A DNA stretch of 15,855 nucleotides from an uncultured bacterium. Its GTDB lineage: Bacteria > Bacillota > Clostridia > TANB77 > CAG-508. Positions 6,979 through 14,716 of the stretch are shown piece by piece (position 1 is the first letter of the stretch; each line of letters begins with the position of its first letter). Location of the stretch: NCBI GenBank assembly GCA_905215845.1, contig CAJMRU010000005.1, forward strand, positions 1-15,855, written 5' to 3'. The position numbers were made by a program, and so were the translations under genes. The notes beneath the pieces are model-generated. The model did no database searches and was not told where the DNA came from. It saw nothing but the letters and a program-made list of their open reading frames with translations.

Positions 6979-7599
6979 ATGGATGGAGAAAACAGCACAA
7001 ATAACAATGTAAACAATAATTCAAATCCAAATAATGCCCAAAACACTACAGGGCAAAACAACAATCAAGCATCTAACACAATTGATTATAACAAAATTCA
7101 AGAAATGATAGATGGTAGAAATGCAAAAACAGAAGATAGCATATTAAAAAGCTATTTTGAAAAGCAAGGATTAAGCAAAGATGAGATGGAAAGTGCAATA
7201 AATACTTTCAAAACTCAAAAAGCTAATCAAGCTAATGCTCAAAATAAAGAGCTTACAGATACACAAGCATCTTTACAAAAAACACAATTAGAAAATCAAA
7301 GATTAAAAATAGAGAAAAAGGCTTTTGAATTTGTAGACGATTTGAATGTCGATAACAAAACAATGCCATATCTATTAAAAATGGCAGATTTAAGTAAATG
7401 TGCAGATAAAGATGGGAATGTATTAGAAGATACTTTAAAAACAGCACTACAAAAGGTTATTGATGATGTACCAGGATTAAAAAAACAAGTTCAAGGAACT
7501 GTAGGAATCACAGTTGGTGCTGACACTAACAATGGTACTAACTCAAATAATGGAACATTTGATTTCAACTTTGCTGGTGTAAGACCTAAAAAACAATAA
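6979..7599 (+). CDS. Phage capsid scaffold protein
   Basis: The 206-residue protein should act as an internal scaffold that directs major capsid protein into a procapsid and then leaves. Residues 1-35 are an Asn/Thr/Gln-rich disordered tail. Residues about 36-115 are a long, charged, probably coiled-coil helix. Residues 116-165 are a second helical part. A Gly/Asn linker then leads to the C-terminal phrase FDFNFAGVRPKKQ, a common ending of Gram-positive phage scaffolds, where the C-terminus contacts the capsid protein. It lies directly upstream of the capsid gene, as expected. ATG 6979 is chosen over the in-frame GTG at 6973 because GGGAGG (6965-6970) is 8 bases from the ATG and only 2 from the GTG. 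No protease domain is fused to it. Confidence 0.85.
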   Translation: MDGENSTNNNVNNNSNPNNAQNTTGQNNNQASNTIDYNKIQEMIDGRNAKTEDSILKSYFEKQGLSKDEMESAINTFKTQKANQANAQNKELTDTQASLQKTQLENQRLKIEKKAFEFVDDLNVDNKTMPYLLKMADLSKCADKDGNVLEDTLKTALQKVIDDVPGLKKQVQGTVGITVGADTNNGTNSNNGTFDFNFAGVRPKKQ

Positions 7600-7622
7600 A
7601 AATGAAAGGAAGGTAAATTATT

Positions 7623-8525
7623 ATGGCATTTGAAAAAACTAATTTAAATTATGCTAAAGAATATTCACAAGCTTTAGCACAAGCATATCCATATACATTA
7701 TATTTTGGAGCTTTGTGGAGTGCAGTAAAGCCAGATGTTAAATTTTTAAGAAATGATACAGTAATTCTACCAAGCTTAACTGTAAAAGGTAGAAAAAATG
7801 GAGATAGAGATTCAATTGGAAGCTTTGGAAGAAACTTTAATAATGCTGAAGAACCAAAGAAATTGAAAACTCACAGAACTTGGGATACACTTATTCACCC
7901 AAGAGATATTGAAGAAACAAATCATGTAGCAACTATTCAAAATATTACAAAAGTTATGAATGAAGAACAAAAATTCCCAGAAATGGATGCGGAAATGATT
8001 ACTGCATTATATAAATTAAAAAATGAAATCGAAAGCATAACAGAGGATGAAGTTTTAACATTAGGAAATGTATTAACTAAATTTGATGCATTAATGGATA
8101 AAATGGATGAAAAAAGAGTTCCAGCAGCAGGAAGATTATTATATGCAGATACTCCAACAAAAACTTTAATTGATACAGCAAAAGAAGCAGCTAGAAACTT
8201 GTCAGCACAAGATACTGCTGTTGCAAGATCATTAGACAGAATTGGAGAAGTGGAAGTTATAGGTGTTCCAACTACTGCTATGAAATCTGCTTATGAGTTT
8301 ACAGATGATGGATTTAATGTAGCAGGAGAAGCAAAAGCTGTAAAAATGTTATTAATACATCCATCAGCAGTAATTCCAGTTATAGCTTATGACTTTGCTC
8401 AATTAGGAGCTCCAAGTTCATTATCACAAGGAAAATGGACATACTTTGAAGAATCATTTGAAGATGTATTTATTTACAATAAAAAGCATGATGCTATTCA
8501 ATTTTATATTGAAAGAAATGCATAG
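7623..8525 (+). CDS. Phage major capsid protein
   Basis: The 300-residue protein is the main head shell subunit, expected to have the HK97 fold. It has the start MAFEKTNLNYAKEY, a proposed E-loop region rich in basic and glycine residues (KGRKNGDRDSIGSFGRNF, about residues 56-73), then a long spine helix with HPRDIEETN. It ends in compact alternating strands rich in Pro/Val (LLIHPSAVIPVIAYDF). It directly follows the scaffold gene behind AAAGGAAGG (7605-7613). Because no prohead protease lies nearby and the length is modest, the protein is probably assembled without a cleaved delta domain. That is an inference. The function follows from position and general resemblance to clostridial phage capsid proteins. 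Confidence 0.88.
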   Translation: MAFEKTNLNYAKEYSQALAQAYPYTLYFGALWSAVKPDVKFLRNDTVILPSLTVKGRKNGDRDSIGSFGRNFNNAEEPKKLKTHRTWDTLIHPRDIEETNHVATIQNITKVMNEEQKFPEMDAEMITALYKLKNEIESITEDEVLTLGNVLTKFDALMDKMDEKRVPAAGRLLYADTPTKTLIDTAKEAARNLSAQDTAVARSLDRIGEVEVIGVPTTAMKSAYEFTDDGFNVAGEAKAVKMLLIHPSAVIPVIAYDFAQLGAPSSLSQGKWTYFEESFEDVFIYNKKHDAIQFYIERNA

Positions 8526-8537
8526 GAGTGATGATAT

Positions 8538-8924
8538 ATGAGCCATTATGTAGATAAAGATTATTATCAAAATACTTATAAAGGTTCAATTATTCCTAAA
8601 GATAAAATTGAAGAAAAATTAACAGAAGCAAGTATGCATATAGACACATTAACTTATAATCGTATTGTAAAAAGAAAATTTGAGAATTTAACAAATTTTC
8701 AAAAAGATATAGTTCAAAAGGTTGTATGCAAACTTGCTGACTTTGAATATGATAATGAAGACTTAATCAAAACAGTATTATCTAGTTATTCAATAAATGG
8801 AGTGTCAATGGGATTTAATAGCTCTAATTGGAATATTGAAATTCAAAATGGAATTGCTATTCAAAAAAGTGATTATTGTTTATTAATGCAAACAGGATTA
8901 ACTTGTAGAAATTTGAGGTGTTAA
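8538..8924 (+). CDS. Head-tail connector (adaptor) protein
   Basis: The 128-residue protein is expected to form the ring under the portal that lengthens the channel (SPP1 gp15/HK97 gp6 role). The first 85 residues are helical, with a conserved layout for this class: an aromatic-rich N-terminus (HYVDKDYYQNTYKG), a helix leading into IDTLTYNRI, then FQKDIVQKVVCKLADF. The C-terminal part contains SSYSINGVSMGF, resembling the beta-strand element that links subunits in such rings. It follows the capsid gene with AGGAG (8524-8528) overlapping the capsid stop and ends one base before the next gene. The order capsid-adaptor-stopper-completion is conserved in siphoviruses. Confidence 0.8.
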   Translation: MSHYVDKDYYQNTYKGSIIPKDKIEEKLTEASMHIDTLTYNRIVKRKFENLTNFQKDIVQKVVCKLADFEYDNEDLIKTVLSSYSINGVSMGFNSSNWNIEIQNGIAIQKSDYCLLMQTGLTCRNLRC

Positions 8925-8925
8925 T

Positions 8926-9264
8926 ATGATTTATCCTAAATTAGTGAGAGAAAAAGAATGTAAAACAGATATTCATGTTGTTTTATACGGCGAAAGATTA
9001 ACAGAATATGGAGAGCCAGTAATTGTACTTGAAAAAGATTTAAAGTGTAATTACCAAGATAAAGCTAAAAAAGTATTAAATGCAGAGAAAGTATTAATTC
9101 AATTAACTGCAAAAGCATACTTTGTAGGTGATATTGCTCCAGATTTAGCTGTTATTTCTGGAGGACAAGTTACTATATTTGGAGAAACAAGGACAATATA
9201 TCAAGGAACAAAAGCAAGAAATCCTGATGGAACAGTTAATTACACAGAATTGGAGATTATGTAA
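8926..9264 (+). CDS. Head completion/stopper protein (Minor_capsid_1-like)
   Basis: The 112-residue, mainly beta protein should plug or close the connector after packaging and bind the tail (SPP1 gp16-like role). The pattern 'YPKLVREKECKTD...LYGERLTEYGEP' followed by a strand-rich core (CNYQDKAKKVL, VTIFGETRTIYQG) and the late phrase ARNPDGTVNYTELEIM resembles the short phage proteins named putative minor capsid protein 1. It lies second in the four-gene connector set. Its start is ATG 8926 behind GAGGTG, and its stop overlaps the next ATG by one base. The assignment rests mostly on gene order and size. Confidence 0.7.
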   Translation: MIYPKLVREKECKTDIHVVLYGERLTEYGEPVIVLEKDLKCNYQDKAKKVLNAEKVLIQLTAKAYFVGDIAPDLAVISGGQVTIFGETRTIYQGTKARNPDGTVNYTELEIM

Positions 9265-9644
9265 TGAAAGCTGTAACTTCAAAAATAAAATTAAATGTTC
9301 CTAAAATTAAACAACTAGATAGAGCATCTACAATAGCATTAGAAAAAACAATGAGTGCTTTACATACTGAAGTTATAGAAGCTCAAGTAATGCCCTTTGA
9401 TACAGGTGATATGCAAAATAATAGCACATTTGAAGATTATTCTAAAAGTAGTAAGGGACAAGCAAGTTTAATTACTACTTCTCCTCAAGCTAGAAGATTG
9501 TATTATCATCCAGAATACAATTTTCAAACAAAAGAAAATCCAAATGCACAAGGAAATTGGTACGATTCATGGATAAATGGAAAAAATAAAAATTTCTGTA
9601 AAAATGCATATGCACAATTTTATAAAAAGGAGGCAGGTTTATAA
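9264..9644 (+). CDS. Minor capsid/tail completion protein (Minor_capsid_2/HK97 gp10-like)
   Basis: The 126-residue protein lies at the head-tail junction. The N-terminal half is helical (a LDRASTIALEKTMSALHTEV helix), followed by the phrase MPFDTGDMQNNSTFE. The motif 'P-x-D/R-T-G-x-L/M-x-x-S' is typical of HK97 gp10-like and Minor_capsid_2 proteins that complete tails. The middle SKGQASLITTSPQARRLYYHPEYNF and the later GNWYDSWI are also characteristic. Start ATG 9264 overlaps the previous stop by one base, with GGAG at 9252-9255. Its own stop overlaps the next gene's ATG by one base. This tight packing implies equal expression of the connector proteins. Confidence 0.78.
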   Translation: MKAVTSKIKLNVPKIKQLDRASTIALEKTMSALHTEVIEAQVMPFDTGDMQNNSTFEDYSKSSKGQASLITTSPQARRLYYHPEYNFQTKENPNAQGNWYDSWINGKNKNFCKNAYAQFYKKEAGL

Positions 9645-10048
9645 TGCTAACACTAGATAATATTAAAGAATGGTTAAAGACTTTGGCTTTAGGAACTGAC
9701 AATTTTTATGTAGGTAAATTAGATAATAAAAAAGATAAGTCAATAGGAGTATATCAATTGAAAACAGATGCTCCTATAATAAATTTAGGTGGTTTAGAGC
9801 ATACTCCATACGAAGTTAAAAGAGTAAGTTTCTTGATTCATTGGAATATGAATTATGAAGAAACCGAAAATATAAGTATGAAGTTTTATAAAAAACTACA
9901 AAATATTCAAAATATAAAAATAAATGAAATACAAATATTCTTAGTTAATCTGCTTGTAAATGAGCCTATAGATGTGGGAACAGATAATAAACACATCTTT
10001 GAAAGAGTCATACAAGCAGAATTTTATTATGGAAAGAAAGGAGAATGA
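9644..10048 (+). CDS. Tail terminator-like minor capsid protein (Minor_capsid_3-like)
   Basis: The 134-residue protein is probably the tail terminator that caps the tail tube and joins it to the head. The N-terminal helix MLTLDNIKEWLKTLAL and the following FYVGKLDNKKDKSIGVYQLK are characteristic of Minor_capsid_3-type proteins. The central HWNMNYEETENISMKFYKKL helix and the final strands (HIFERVIQAEFYY) fit the alpha-beta fold of tail terminators. It has AAGGAGG at 9627-9633 inside the previous gene. Position immediately before the tail tube gene supports the role. Confidence 0.78.
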   Translation: MLTLDNIKEWLKTLALGTDNFYVGKLDNKKDKSIGVYQLKTDAPIINLGGLEHTPYEVKRVSFLIHWNMNYEETENISMKFYKKLQNIQNIKINEIQIFLVNLLVNEPIDVGTDNKHIFERVIQAEFYYGKKGE

Positions 10049-10050
10049 CT

Positions 10051-10503
10051 ATGGCAAAAGTAACTGCAGGAGTATTTCCTGTTCATAACAATGAATTTAA
10101 GATAGGAATCAAAGGAATGACTTCACAAGAAGGAACTGATTTTAAAACACCAGCTGGACTTGAAAATTTTTCTCCAAGTTTTGATAACGGTATAGAAGAG
10201 TGGTATCCAATGGAAGGTGAAGGCTGGGTAGAGAGACTATTAACAGCAAAGGCTTGGTCTATATCTTTTACAGGTAAAAGAGTAATTGGCGATGAAGCCA
10301 ATGATTATATTGCAGAACAATTATTTGCAATGGGTTCTGGAGCATATGTTCCTTTTGAATGGACTATGCCAAGTGGAACAAAAATTAAGCAAAAAATGGT
10401 ATGTTCTGTTACAAATAATGGTGGTGGAGACTCAACAAATGTTGGGGCATTAGAGTTTGAATTGCAATCTAGCGGAAAACCAGAAGTAACACCAGCAGGA
10501 TAA
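10051..10503 (+). CDS. Major tail tube protein
   Basis: The 150-residue protein should stack as hexamers to form the tail tube around the tape measure. The sequence is largely beta and fits short Gram-positive phage tube proteins. Features are the start MAKVTAGVFPVHNNEFKIGI, a core with EEWYPMEGEGWVERLLTAKA and ISFTGKRVIGDEANDYI, and the hydrophobic ALEFELQSSGKPEV strand at the end. There is no Ig-like extension. ATG 10051 is chosen because AAAGGAG (10037-10043) lies 7 bases before it; the in-frame ATG at 10045 is only one base away from the binding site. The gene starts just after the previous TGA and is followed by a terminator, as is usual for an abundant tail protein. Confidence 0.88.
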   Translation: MAKVTAGVFPVHNNEFKIGIKGMTSQEGTDFKTPAGLENFSPSFDNGIEEWYPMEGEGWVERLLTAKAWSISFTGKRVIGDEANDYIAEQLFAMGSGAYVPFEWTMPSGTKIKQKMVCSVTNNGGGDSTNVGALEFELQSSGKPEVTPAG

Positions 10504-10504
10504 T

Positions 10505-10541
10505 AAGTGCCTCAGTGTAAAAGCTGGGGCTTATTTTTTTT
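10505..10541 (+). terminator. Intrinsic terminator after the tail tube gene
   Basis: The stem CCTCAG/CTGGGG (10510-10515/10524-10529, including one G-T pair) is extended by AAG/CTT (10505-10507/10530-10532) across a two-base TG bulge. The loop has eight bases. A run of eight T (10534-10541) follows. It lies directly after the double stop TAATAA-like end of the tube gene and should lower transcription into the chaperone and tape measure genes. Confidence 0.8.
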
Positions 10542-10570
10542 ATTAAAAATGAAAGAAAGGATGAATTAAT

Positions 10571-10888
10571 ATGGCAAATATTGATATTAGCTCAAAATTA
10601 GGAAAAGAAAAACAAACAATAAAAATAGCAGAGGGGAAAGTTTTTGAAGTAGATACAAGTGCTGATAATTATTTATTAGTACAAGAAAAAATACAAAATA
10701 AAGATATGTCGATTTCTGTAATGTATGAAATGATCGAAATGCTTATGGGAAAAGAGGCATTAACAGAAATAAAAGCAATGAAACCAACAATACCAGGATT
10801 AGAGGCAATAGTTATAGCGATGTCTGCAATAGTAAATGAAGTGCCTTATGAGGAAATGGAGAAACGATTTCAAGACAATAAGAAATAA
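10571..10888 (+). CDS. Tail assembly chaperone, first frame (gpG-like)
   Basis: The 105-residue protein should coat the tape measure during tail assembly. It begins with a short beta part (IDISSKLGKEKQTIKIAEGKVFEVDT), followed by helices (YLLVQEKIQNKDMSI, MYEMIEMLMGKEALTEI). This layout and size are typical of Gram-positive phage gpG-like chaperones that sit between tube protein and tape measure. The start ATG 10571 follows AAAGGATGA; an ATG inside that binding site (10561) reads only two codons. The last 50 bases overlap, in a +1 frame, an open frame that continues into the gpT-like product, so part of the ribosomes may make a longer fusion protein. Confidence 0.8.
   Translation: MANIDISSKLGKEKQTIKIAEGKVFEVDTSADNYLLVQEKIQNKDMSISVMYEMIEMLMGKEALTEIKAMKPTIPGLEAIVIAMSAIVNEVPYEEMEKRFQDNKK
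10868..10888 (+). other. Candidate +1 programmed frameshift site in the chaperone overlap
   Basis: In the first chaperone frame, codon 100 is TTT (10868-10870) followed by CAA. A +1 slip gives TTC (10869-10871), which is read by the same phenylalanine tRNA, and then AAG ACA ATA AGA AAT AAT GAA ATG TGG runs into the second chaperone frame. The product would be about 216 residues. A second possibility is slippage at AAA before the TAA stop (10886-10888). The third is no frameshift at all and reinitiation at ATG 10893. Confidence 0.4.
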
Positions 10889-10892
10889 TGAA

Positions 10893-11222
10893 ATGTGGTA
10901 TGACTTGTTCGATGACTGGGATTTAATTGCATCTAGTTTAAAAACACAATACAAATATAGCATTAGACAAGAAATAGATAAATTAAGTTGGGGAGAATTA
11001 TGCAGTGATATAGCAGGACTGAACGGAGATACACCATTAGGAAATGTTATTCGAATTAGAAGTGAAAAAGATCCAGAAGTAATAAAAAAATTCTCTCAAG
11101 CAGAAAGAGAAATTTATAACAAATGGAATAATAGGCAAATAACTGCTATGAGTGAGCAAGATTATGAACAAGCAATGAAAAATATTGAAAAAGTATTCTT
11201 AGCAATAGGAGAAAGGAGGTAG
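10893..11222 (+). CDS. Tail assembly chaperone, second frame (Gp15/gpT-like)
   Basis: From ATG 10893 this frame encodes 109 residues (MWYDLFDDWDLIASSL...). The phrase GDTPLGNVIRIRSEKD, followed by a helix with FSQAEREIYNKW, matches the bacteriophage Gp15-type tail chaperone domain, the partner of the tape measure in Gram-positive siphoviruses. ATG 10893 has no clear ribosome binding site: only AAGAAA precedes it, and GGAG at 10858-10861 is over 30 bases away. The frame is open upstream to 10836 and beyond the end of the first chaperone gene. Production as a +1 frameshift fusion with the first chaperone, or by reinitiation five bases after its TAA, is therefore more likely than independent initiation. 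The tape measure's AGGAGG (11214-11219) lies in its last codons. Confidence 0.78.
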   Translation: MWYDLFDDWDLIASSLKTQYKYSIRQEIDKLSWGELCSDIAGLNGDTPLGNVIRIRSEKDPEVIKKFSQAEREIYNKWNNRQITAMSEQDYEQAMKNIEKVFLAIGERR

Positions 11223-11228
11223 CAAACA

Positions 11229-14200
11229 ATGAGTACAAATGTAGGTGAAATTGATTTAAGTTTGGTATTAAATAGCGATAAATTTAGTTCACAATTAAAT
11301 AATGTTGATAAACAAGCCAATATGGCATCTACAAGAATAACATCATCTTTAGGGAAAATAGGAAAAGCTGTTATGGCAGCATTTTCTGTGGCAGCAGTAG
11401 TAAAGTTTGGAAAAGAATGTTTGAATGTGGCAACAGAAACTACTAATGCATGGATAGGATTAAATTCTATTTTAACAGGACAAGGAAAAAGTTTTAATAG
11501 GGCAAAATCATTTATTGAAGATTATATATCAGATGGATTAGTTCCTTTAAATAATGCCGTTACTGCATATAAGAATTTGACATTAAGAGGATATAATGAA
11601 GATCAAATACAAAAAACAATGACAGCATTAAAAAATAGTGCTACCTTTGCAAGACAAAGTACATATAGTTTAGGGGATGCAGTATCTCTTGCAACAGAAG
11701 GTTTAAAAAATGAGAATTCTGTAGTAGTAGATAATGCAGGTGTAACAAAAAATGTGGCTAAAATGTGGGAAGACTATGCAAAATCTATTGGAAAAACAAC
11801 TAATAATCTAACACAGGCAGAAAAGATTCAGGCAGAAGTTAATGGCATATTGGAAGAAACGAAATTTCAAAGTAATGATGCTGCAATTTATGCTAATACA
11901 TATTCAGGTAAGCTTGCTCAGTTAAATACAGCCTTTACGAATATGAAAACAGCAATAGGAAATGTAATACAACCTTTTGCAAAGTTATTTATTCCAGTAT
12001 TAACAGCAGTTACTAATGCAGTTACAAAGCTATTTACAGCTTTTGCTGGATTATTATCTTTATTTGGATTAAAAGCTGACAGTGTTGAAACTGTTTCAAG
12101 TGGAATGGAAAGTGTAGCAACTAATGCTGACAATGCCTCTAATGCTGTTGGGGGAGTAGGAGATAGTGCTGCAAAATCGGCTAAAAAAGCTAAAAAAGCA
12201 TTGCAAACAGCAGGATTTGATGAGATAGATAAATTAGGAGATAACAGTGATTCAGGAAGCGGTGGCTCAGGAAGTGGAGGTTCTGCTGGTGGAACTCCTG
12301 GTTTAACAAGTTCATTAGATGTATCTGCCACAGTAAAACAAGATACTTCAATGATAGATGGCTTACTAAAAAAATTAAGAGAATTAGCAGATATATTCAA
12401 AGAAGGGTTTGATGCAAGTTTTGGAAATACTAATTTTGATGGAATAATAGGTCATCTTAATGGAATAAAAGATACTTTAATTAATATATGGACTGATCCA
12501 AAAGTTTTAGGAGCAGTAGACAATTGGGCAAAAACATTGATGTATTCTTTAGGACAAACAACAGGAGCAATAGCAAGAATAGGTATTAATTTAGTAGAAA
12601 ATTTAGTTGGAAGTATTGATAAATATTTAAGTCAAAACACAGATAGAATAAAAAATTACATAATTACAATGTTTAATATCTCAAGTGAAGAAATGGCATT
12701 GACAGGTAACTTATGGCAAGCTTTGGGAGAAATATCAGATGTATTTAAAGGCGATACAGCAAAGCAAATTGGGGCTGATATTATTGCAATGTTTGCAAAT
12801 CCACTTATGAGCTTGCAAGAATTTTTTGGAAAATTTGTACTAGATGTTCAAGCTTTGTTATTCCAACCAATTATTGATAATACACAAAAATTGAAAGATA
12901 CATTTAATAATTTATTAAAACCAATTCAAACAATAACAGGAACTTTAGCTGAAGCTATGACTTATGTAGGAGATAAATGGAATGAAGTATATGATACTTA
13001 TATTCACCCATTTATGGAAAGTTTAAAAGTAGGGCTAAGTGATACTTTTGGAAAATTCTTAGAAGTATATAACACATATGTAGTTCCTTTTTTAGATAAT
13101 ATTGCAAATGGAATAAATGTTTTATGGAATGAACATTTAAAACCATTAGTAGATAAAATAGGTGAGTTTATAGGTTCTATTACAAGTGGATTACAAGCTT
13201 TATGGGAAGGAATTTTAAAACCACTAATTGATTGGTTGATAGCAAATATTATACCAGTTCTAGTTCCAATTTTTGAAGGGATATGGAATACTATACAAGC
13301 TGTTTTTGGTGCTATTGCAGATGCGGTTGGAGGAATAATAGATACATTTAGAGGATTAATAGACTTTGTAGTTGGAATATTTACAGGAGATTGGAATAAA
13401 GCCTGGGAAGGAATAAAGACATTTTTCTCTGGAATATGGGATGCTATAAAAGGAATAGTTTCTGCTGTATGGGAAGCAATAAAAGGTATTATAGAAACAG
13501 CTATAAATATAGTAAAAGGAATTATTGAGACAGTATTTAATGCAATAAAAACATTTTTTCAAAACATATGGAATGGGATTGCAAATATAGTTTCAAATGC
13601 TATAAATGGTATAAAAGCAACTATTTCTAATGTATTTAATACTGTAAAAAATACAATATCAAATATATGGAATGGAATTGCTACAACTATTTCTAATGTT
13701 TGGAATACAATTGTTCTAAAAGTAAAAGAAGGTGTATCAGGGGCTTGGAATGCTATTACATCTGTGTTTGGAAATATAGCAGACTGGTTTAAAGATAAAT
13801 TTAGTCAGGCTTGGCAAGCTGTAAAAAATGTATTTAGTACAGGTGGAAAAATCTTTGATGGCATAAAAGATGGAATATTGAATGGTTTGAAAGCTATTGT
13901 AAATGCAATTATTAGTGGAATAAATAAAGTAATTGCAGTTCCTTTTAATGGCTTAAATTCAGCACTAAAATCTATAAAAAATGTAGATATTATGGGATTA
14001 AAACCATTTAATTGGATAAATACAATAGGAGTTCCACAAATTCCTATGTTAGCACAAGGTGGATTTGTAAAAGCAAATCAACCACAATTAGCAGTAATTG
14101 GTGATAACAAGACACAAGGGGAAATAGTTGCACCAGAAGATAAAATGTTAGAAATGGTACTTACTGCATTAAAAATGTTTAAAGATAATGATAGCAAAGA

Positions 14201-14324
14201 ACCTTCGGATAATAATGATCAACCTATAAATGTAAATGTATTCTTAGATAATGAACTGATACAAAGAAAAACACAAAAAAGAAATGACAGATTAGCACTA
14301 GCAACTAATGGGAGGTGTTACTAA
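11229..14324 (+). CDS. Tail tape measure protein
   Basis: The 1031-residue protein fixes tail length and is ejected during infection. At roughly 0.15 nm per residue, the rule known from other siphoviruses, it would give a tail near 150 nm. N-terminal residues 1-60 start with NVGEIDLSLVLN and a hydrophobic segment (about 48-60). Residues 60-290 are helical, including the NNAVTAYKNL region. A hydrophobic stretch runs through about 245-285, and the family-typical AGFDEIDKL lies at about 328-336. A Gly/Ser linker (about 342-356) follows. From W726 to W825 an 11-residue repeat with aromatic or aliphatic anchors runs through the C-terminal third. The end contains QGGFVKANQPQLAVIGDNKT. No lysozyme or peptidase domain is seen. 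The start is ATG 11229 behind AGGAGG, and its stop overlaps the next start. Confidence 0.95.
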   Translation: MSTNVGEIDLSLVLNSDKFSSQLNNVDKQANMASTRITSSLGKIGKAVMAAFSVAAVVKFGKECLNVATETTNAWIGLNSILTGQGKSFNRAKSFIEDYISDGLVPLNNAVTAYKNLTLRGYNEDQIQKTMTALKNSATFARQSTYSLGDAVSLATEGLKNENSVVVDNAGVTKNVAKMWEDYAKSIGKTTNNLTQAEKIQAEVNGILEETKFQSNDAAIYANTYSGKLAQLNTAFTNMKTAIGNVIQPFAKLFIPVLTAVTNAVTKLFTAFAGLLSLFGLKADSVETVSSGMESVATNADNASNAVGGVGDSAAKSAKKAKKALQTAGFDEIDKLGDNSDSGSGGSGSGGSAGGTPGLTSSLDVSATVKQDTSMIDGLLKKLRELADIFKEGFDASFGNTNFDGIIGHLNGIKDTLINIWTDPKVLGAVDNWAKTLMYSLGQTTGAIARIGINLVENLVGSIDKYLSQNTDRIKNYIITMFNISSEEMALTGNLWQALGEISDVFKGDTAKQIGADIIAMFANPLMSLQEFFGKFVLDVQALLFQPIIDNTQKLKDTFNNLLKPIQTITGTLAEAMTYVGDKWNEVYDTYIHPFMESLKVGLSDTFGKFLEVYNTYVVPFLDNIANGINVLWNEHLKPLVDKIGEFIGSITSGLQALWEGILKPLIDWLIANIIPVLVPIFEGIWNTIQAVFGAIADAVGGIIDTFRGLIDFVVGIFTGDWNKAWEGIKTFFSGIWDAIKGIVSAVWEAIKGIIETAINIVKGIIETVFNAIKTFFQNIWNGIANIVSNAINGIKATISNVFNTVKNTISNIWNGIATTISNVWNTIVLKVKEGVSGAWNAITSVFGNIADWFKDKFSQAWQAVKNVFSTGGKIFDGIKDGILNGLKAIVNAIISGINKVIAVPFNGLNSALKSIKNVDIMGLKPFNWINTIGVPQIPMLAQGGFVKANQPQLAVIGDNKTQGEIVAPEDKMLEMVLTALKMFKDNDSKEPSDNNDQPINVNVFLDNELIQRKTQKRNDRLALATNGRCY
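13404..13703 (+). repeat. Ten-anchor 11-residue (33-base) repeat inside the tape measure gene
   Basis: Anchor residues occur exactly every 11 positions: W726, W737, W748, I759, F770, W781, I792, F803, W814, W825. Each is followed by a similar pattern (N/D/E, x, I/V, K/A, then hydrophobics at i+7 and i+10). At DNA level the unit is 33 bases but too diverged for simple repeats. Such hendecad patterns are known in tape measures and fit a helical rod in the tube, with one unit per tube-ring contact as a plausible meaning. Confidence 0.8.
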
Positions 14325-14716
14325 TGAAATATAGTGGAGATTTGATAAAATTAAATGGAAAGTCTTTCAAATCTATTATAAGTTATAAATTGGGAAGAAA
14401 CAAACTATGGAGTTCAGATACAGGAAGAAATATGGCAGGAAGCATGAAAGGATCTTTAGTTGGTAACTTCCCTAAAATTATGCTCGAAATAGAACCATTA
14501 GATGCAGAAGAAATGTCAGAATTAGAACTTATACTTGATTCCGCTTCAATAGAAGTAGAATATTATAATAACAAATATAAATGTACTTGTACAGCAGATT
14601 TTTATGCAAATGATTATGAAGAAGATTTATTACTTCGTACAGAAATGAAATATAAATCGTTTTCAGTAAATTTAATACCGAATGAAAGGGAGGATAAGCA
14701 TGTTAAAAACACCTAA
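14324..14716 (+). CDS. Distal tail-like protein (DUF6711-type tail component)
   Basis: The 130-residue protein follows the tape measure, where distal-tail proteins that join tube to baseplate are encoded. The start IKLNGKSFKSIISYKLG, then SSDTGRNMAGSMKGSLVGNFPKI and the phrase LEIEPLDAEEMSELELIL, resembles small tail proteins placed at this site in clostridial and bacillar phages (DUF6711-like, from memory). The end is a beta pair (KCTCTADFYANDY) and a strand with SFSVNLIP. ATG 14324 is used: GGGAGG (14310-14315) is 8 bases before it, and the upstream GTG (14315) is inside that site. It overlaps the tape measure stop by one base. The protein is shorter than a full Dit, so it may be only the hexamer-forming core. 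Confidence 0.7.
   Translation: MKYSGDLIKLNGKSFKSIISYKLGRNKLWSSDTGRNMAGSMKGSLVGNFPKIMLEIEPLDAEEMSELELILDSASIEVEYYNNKYKCTCTADFYANDYEEDLLLRTEMKYKSFSVNLIPNEREDKHVKNT

Noticed and set aside
6973..6981. GTG start for the scaffold, and similar upstream starts at 2101, 10045 and 14315
   Set aside because: In each case the earlier start lies inside or 1-2 bases from the Shine-Dalgarno, while an in-frame ATG 6-12 bases downstream has a normal gap.
11918..12400. 160-residue minus-strand ORF inside the tape measure gene
   Set aside because: It is a mirror of the Ala/Gly/Ser-rich tape measure region, with no binding site or recognisable domain. All other genes are on the + strand.
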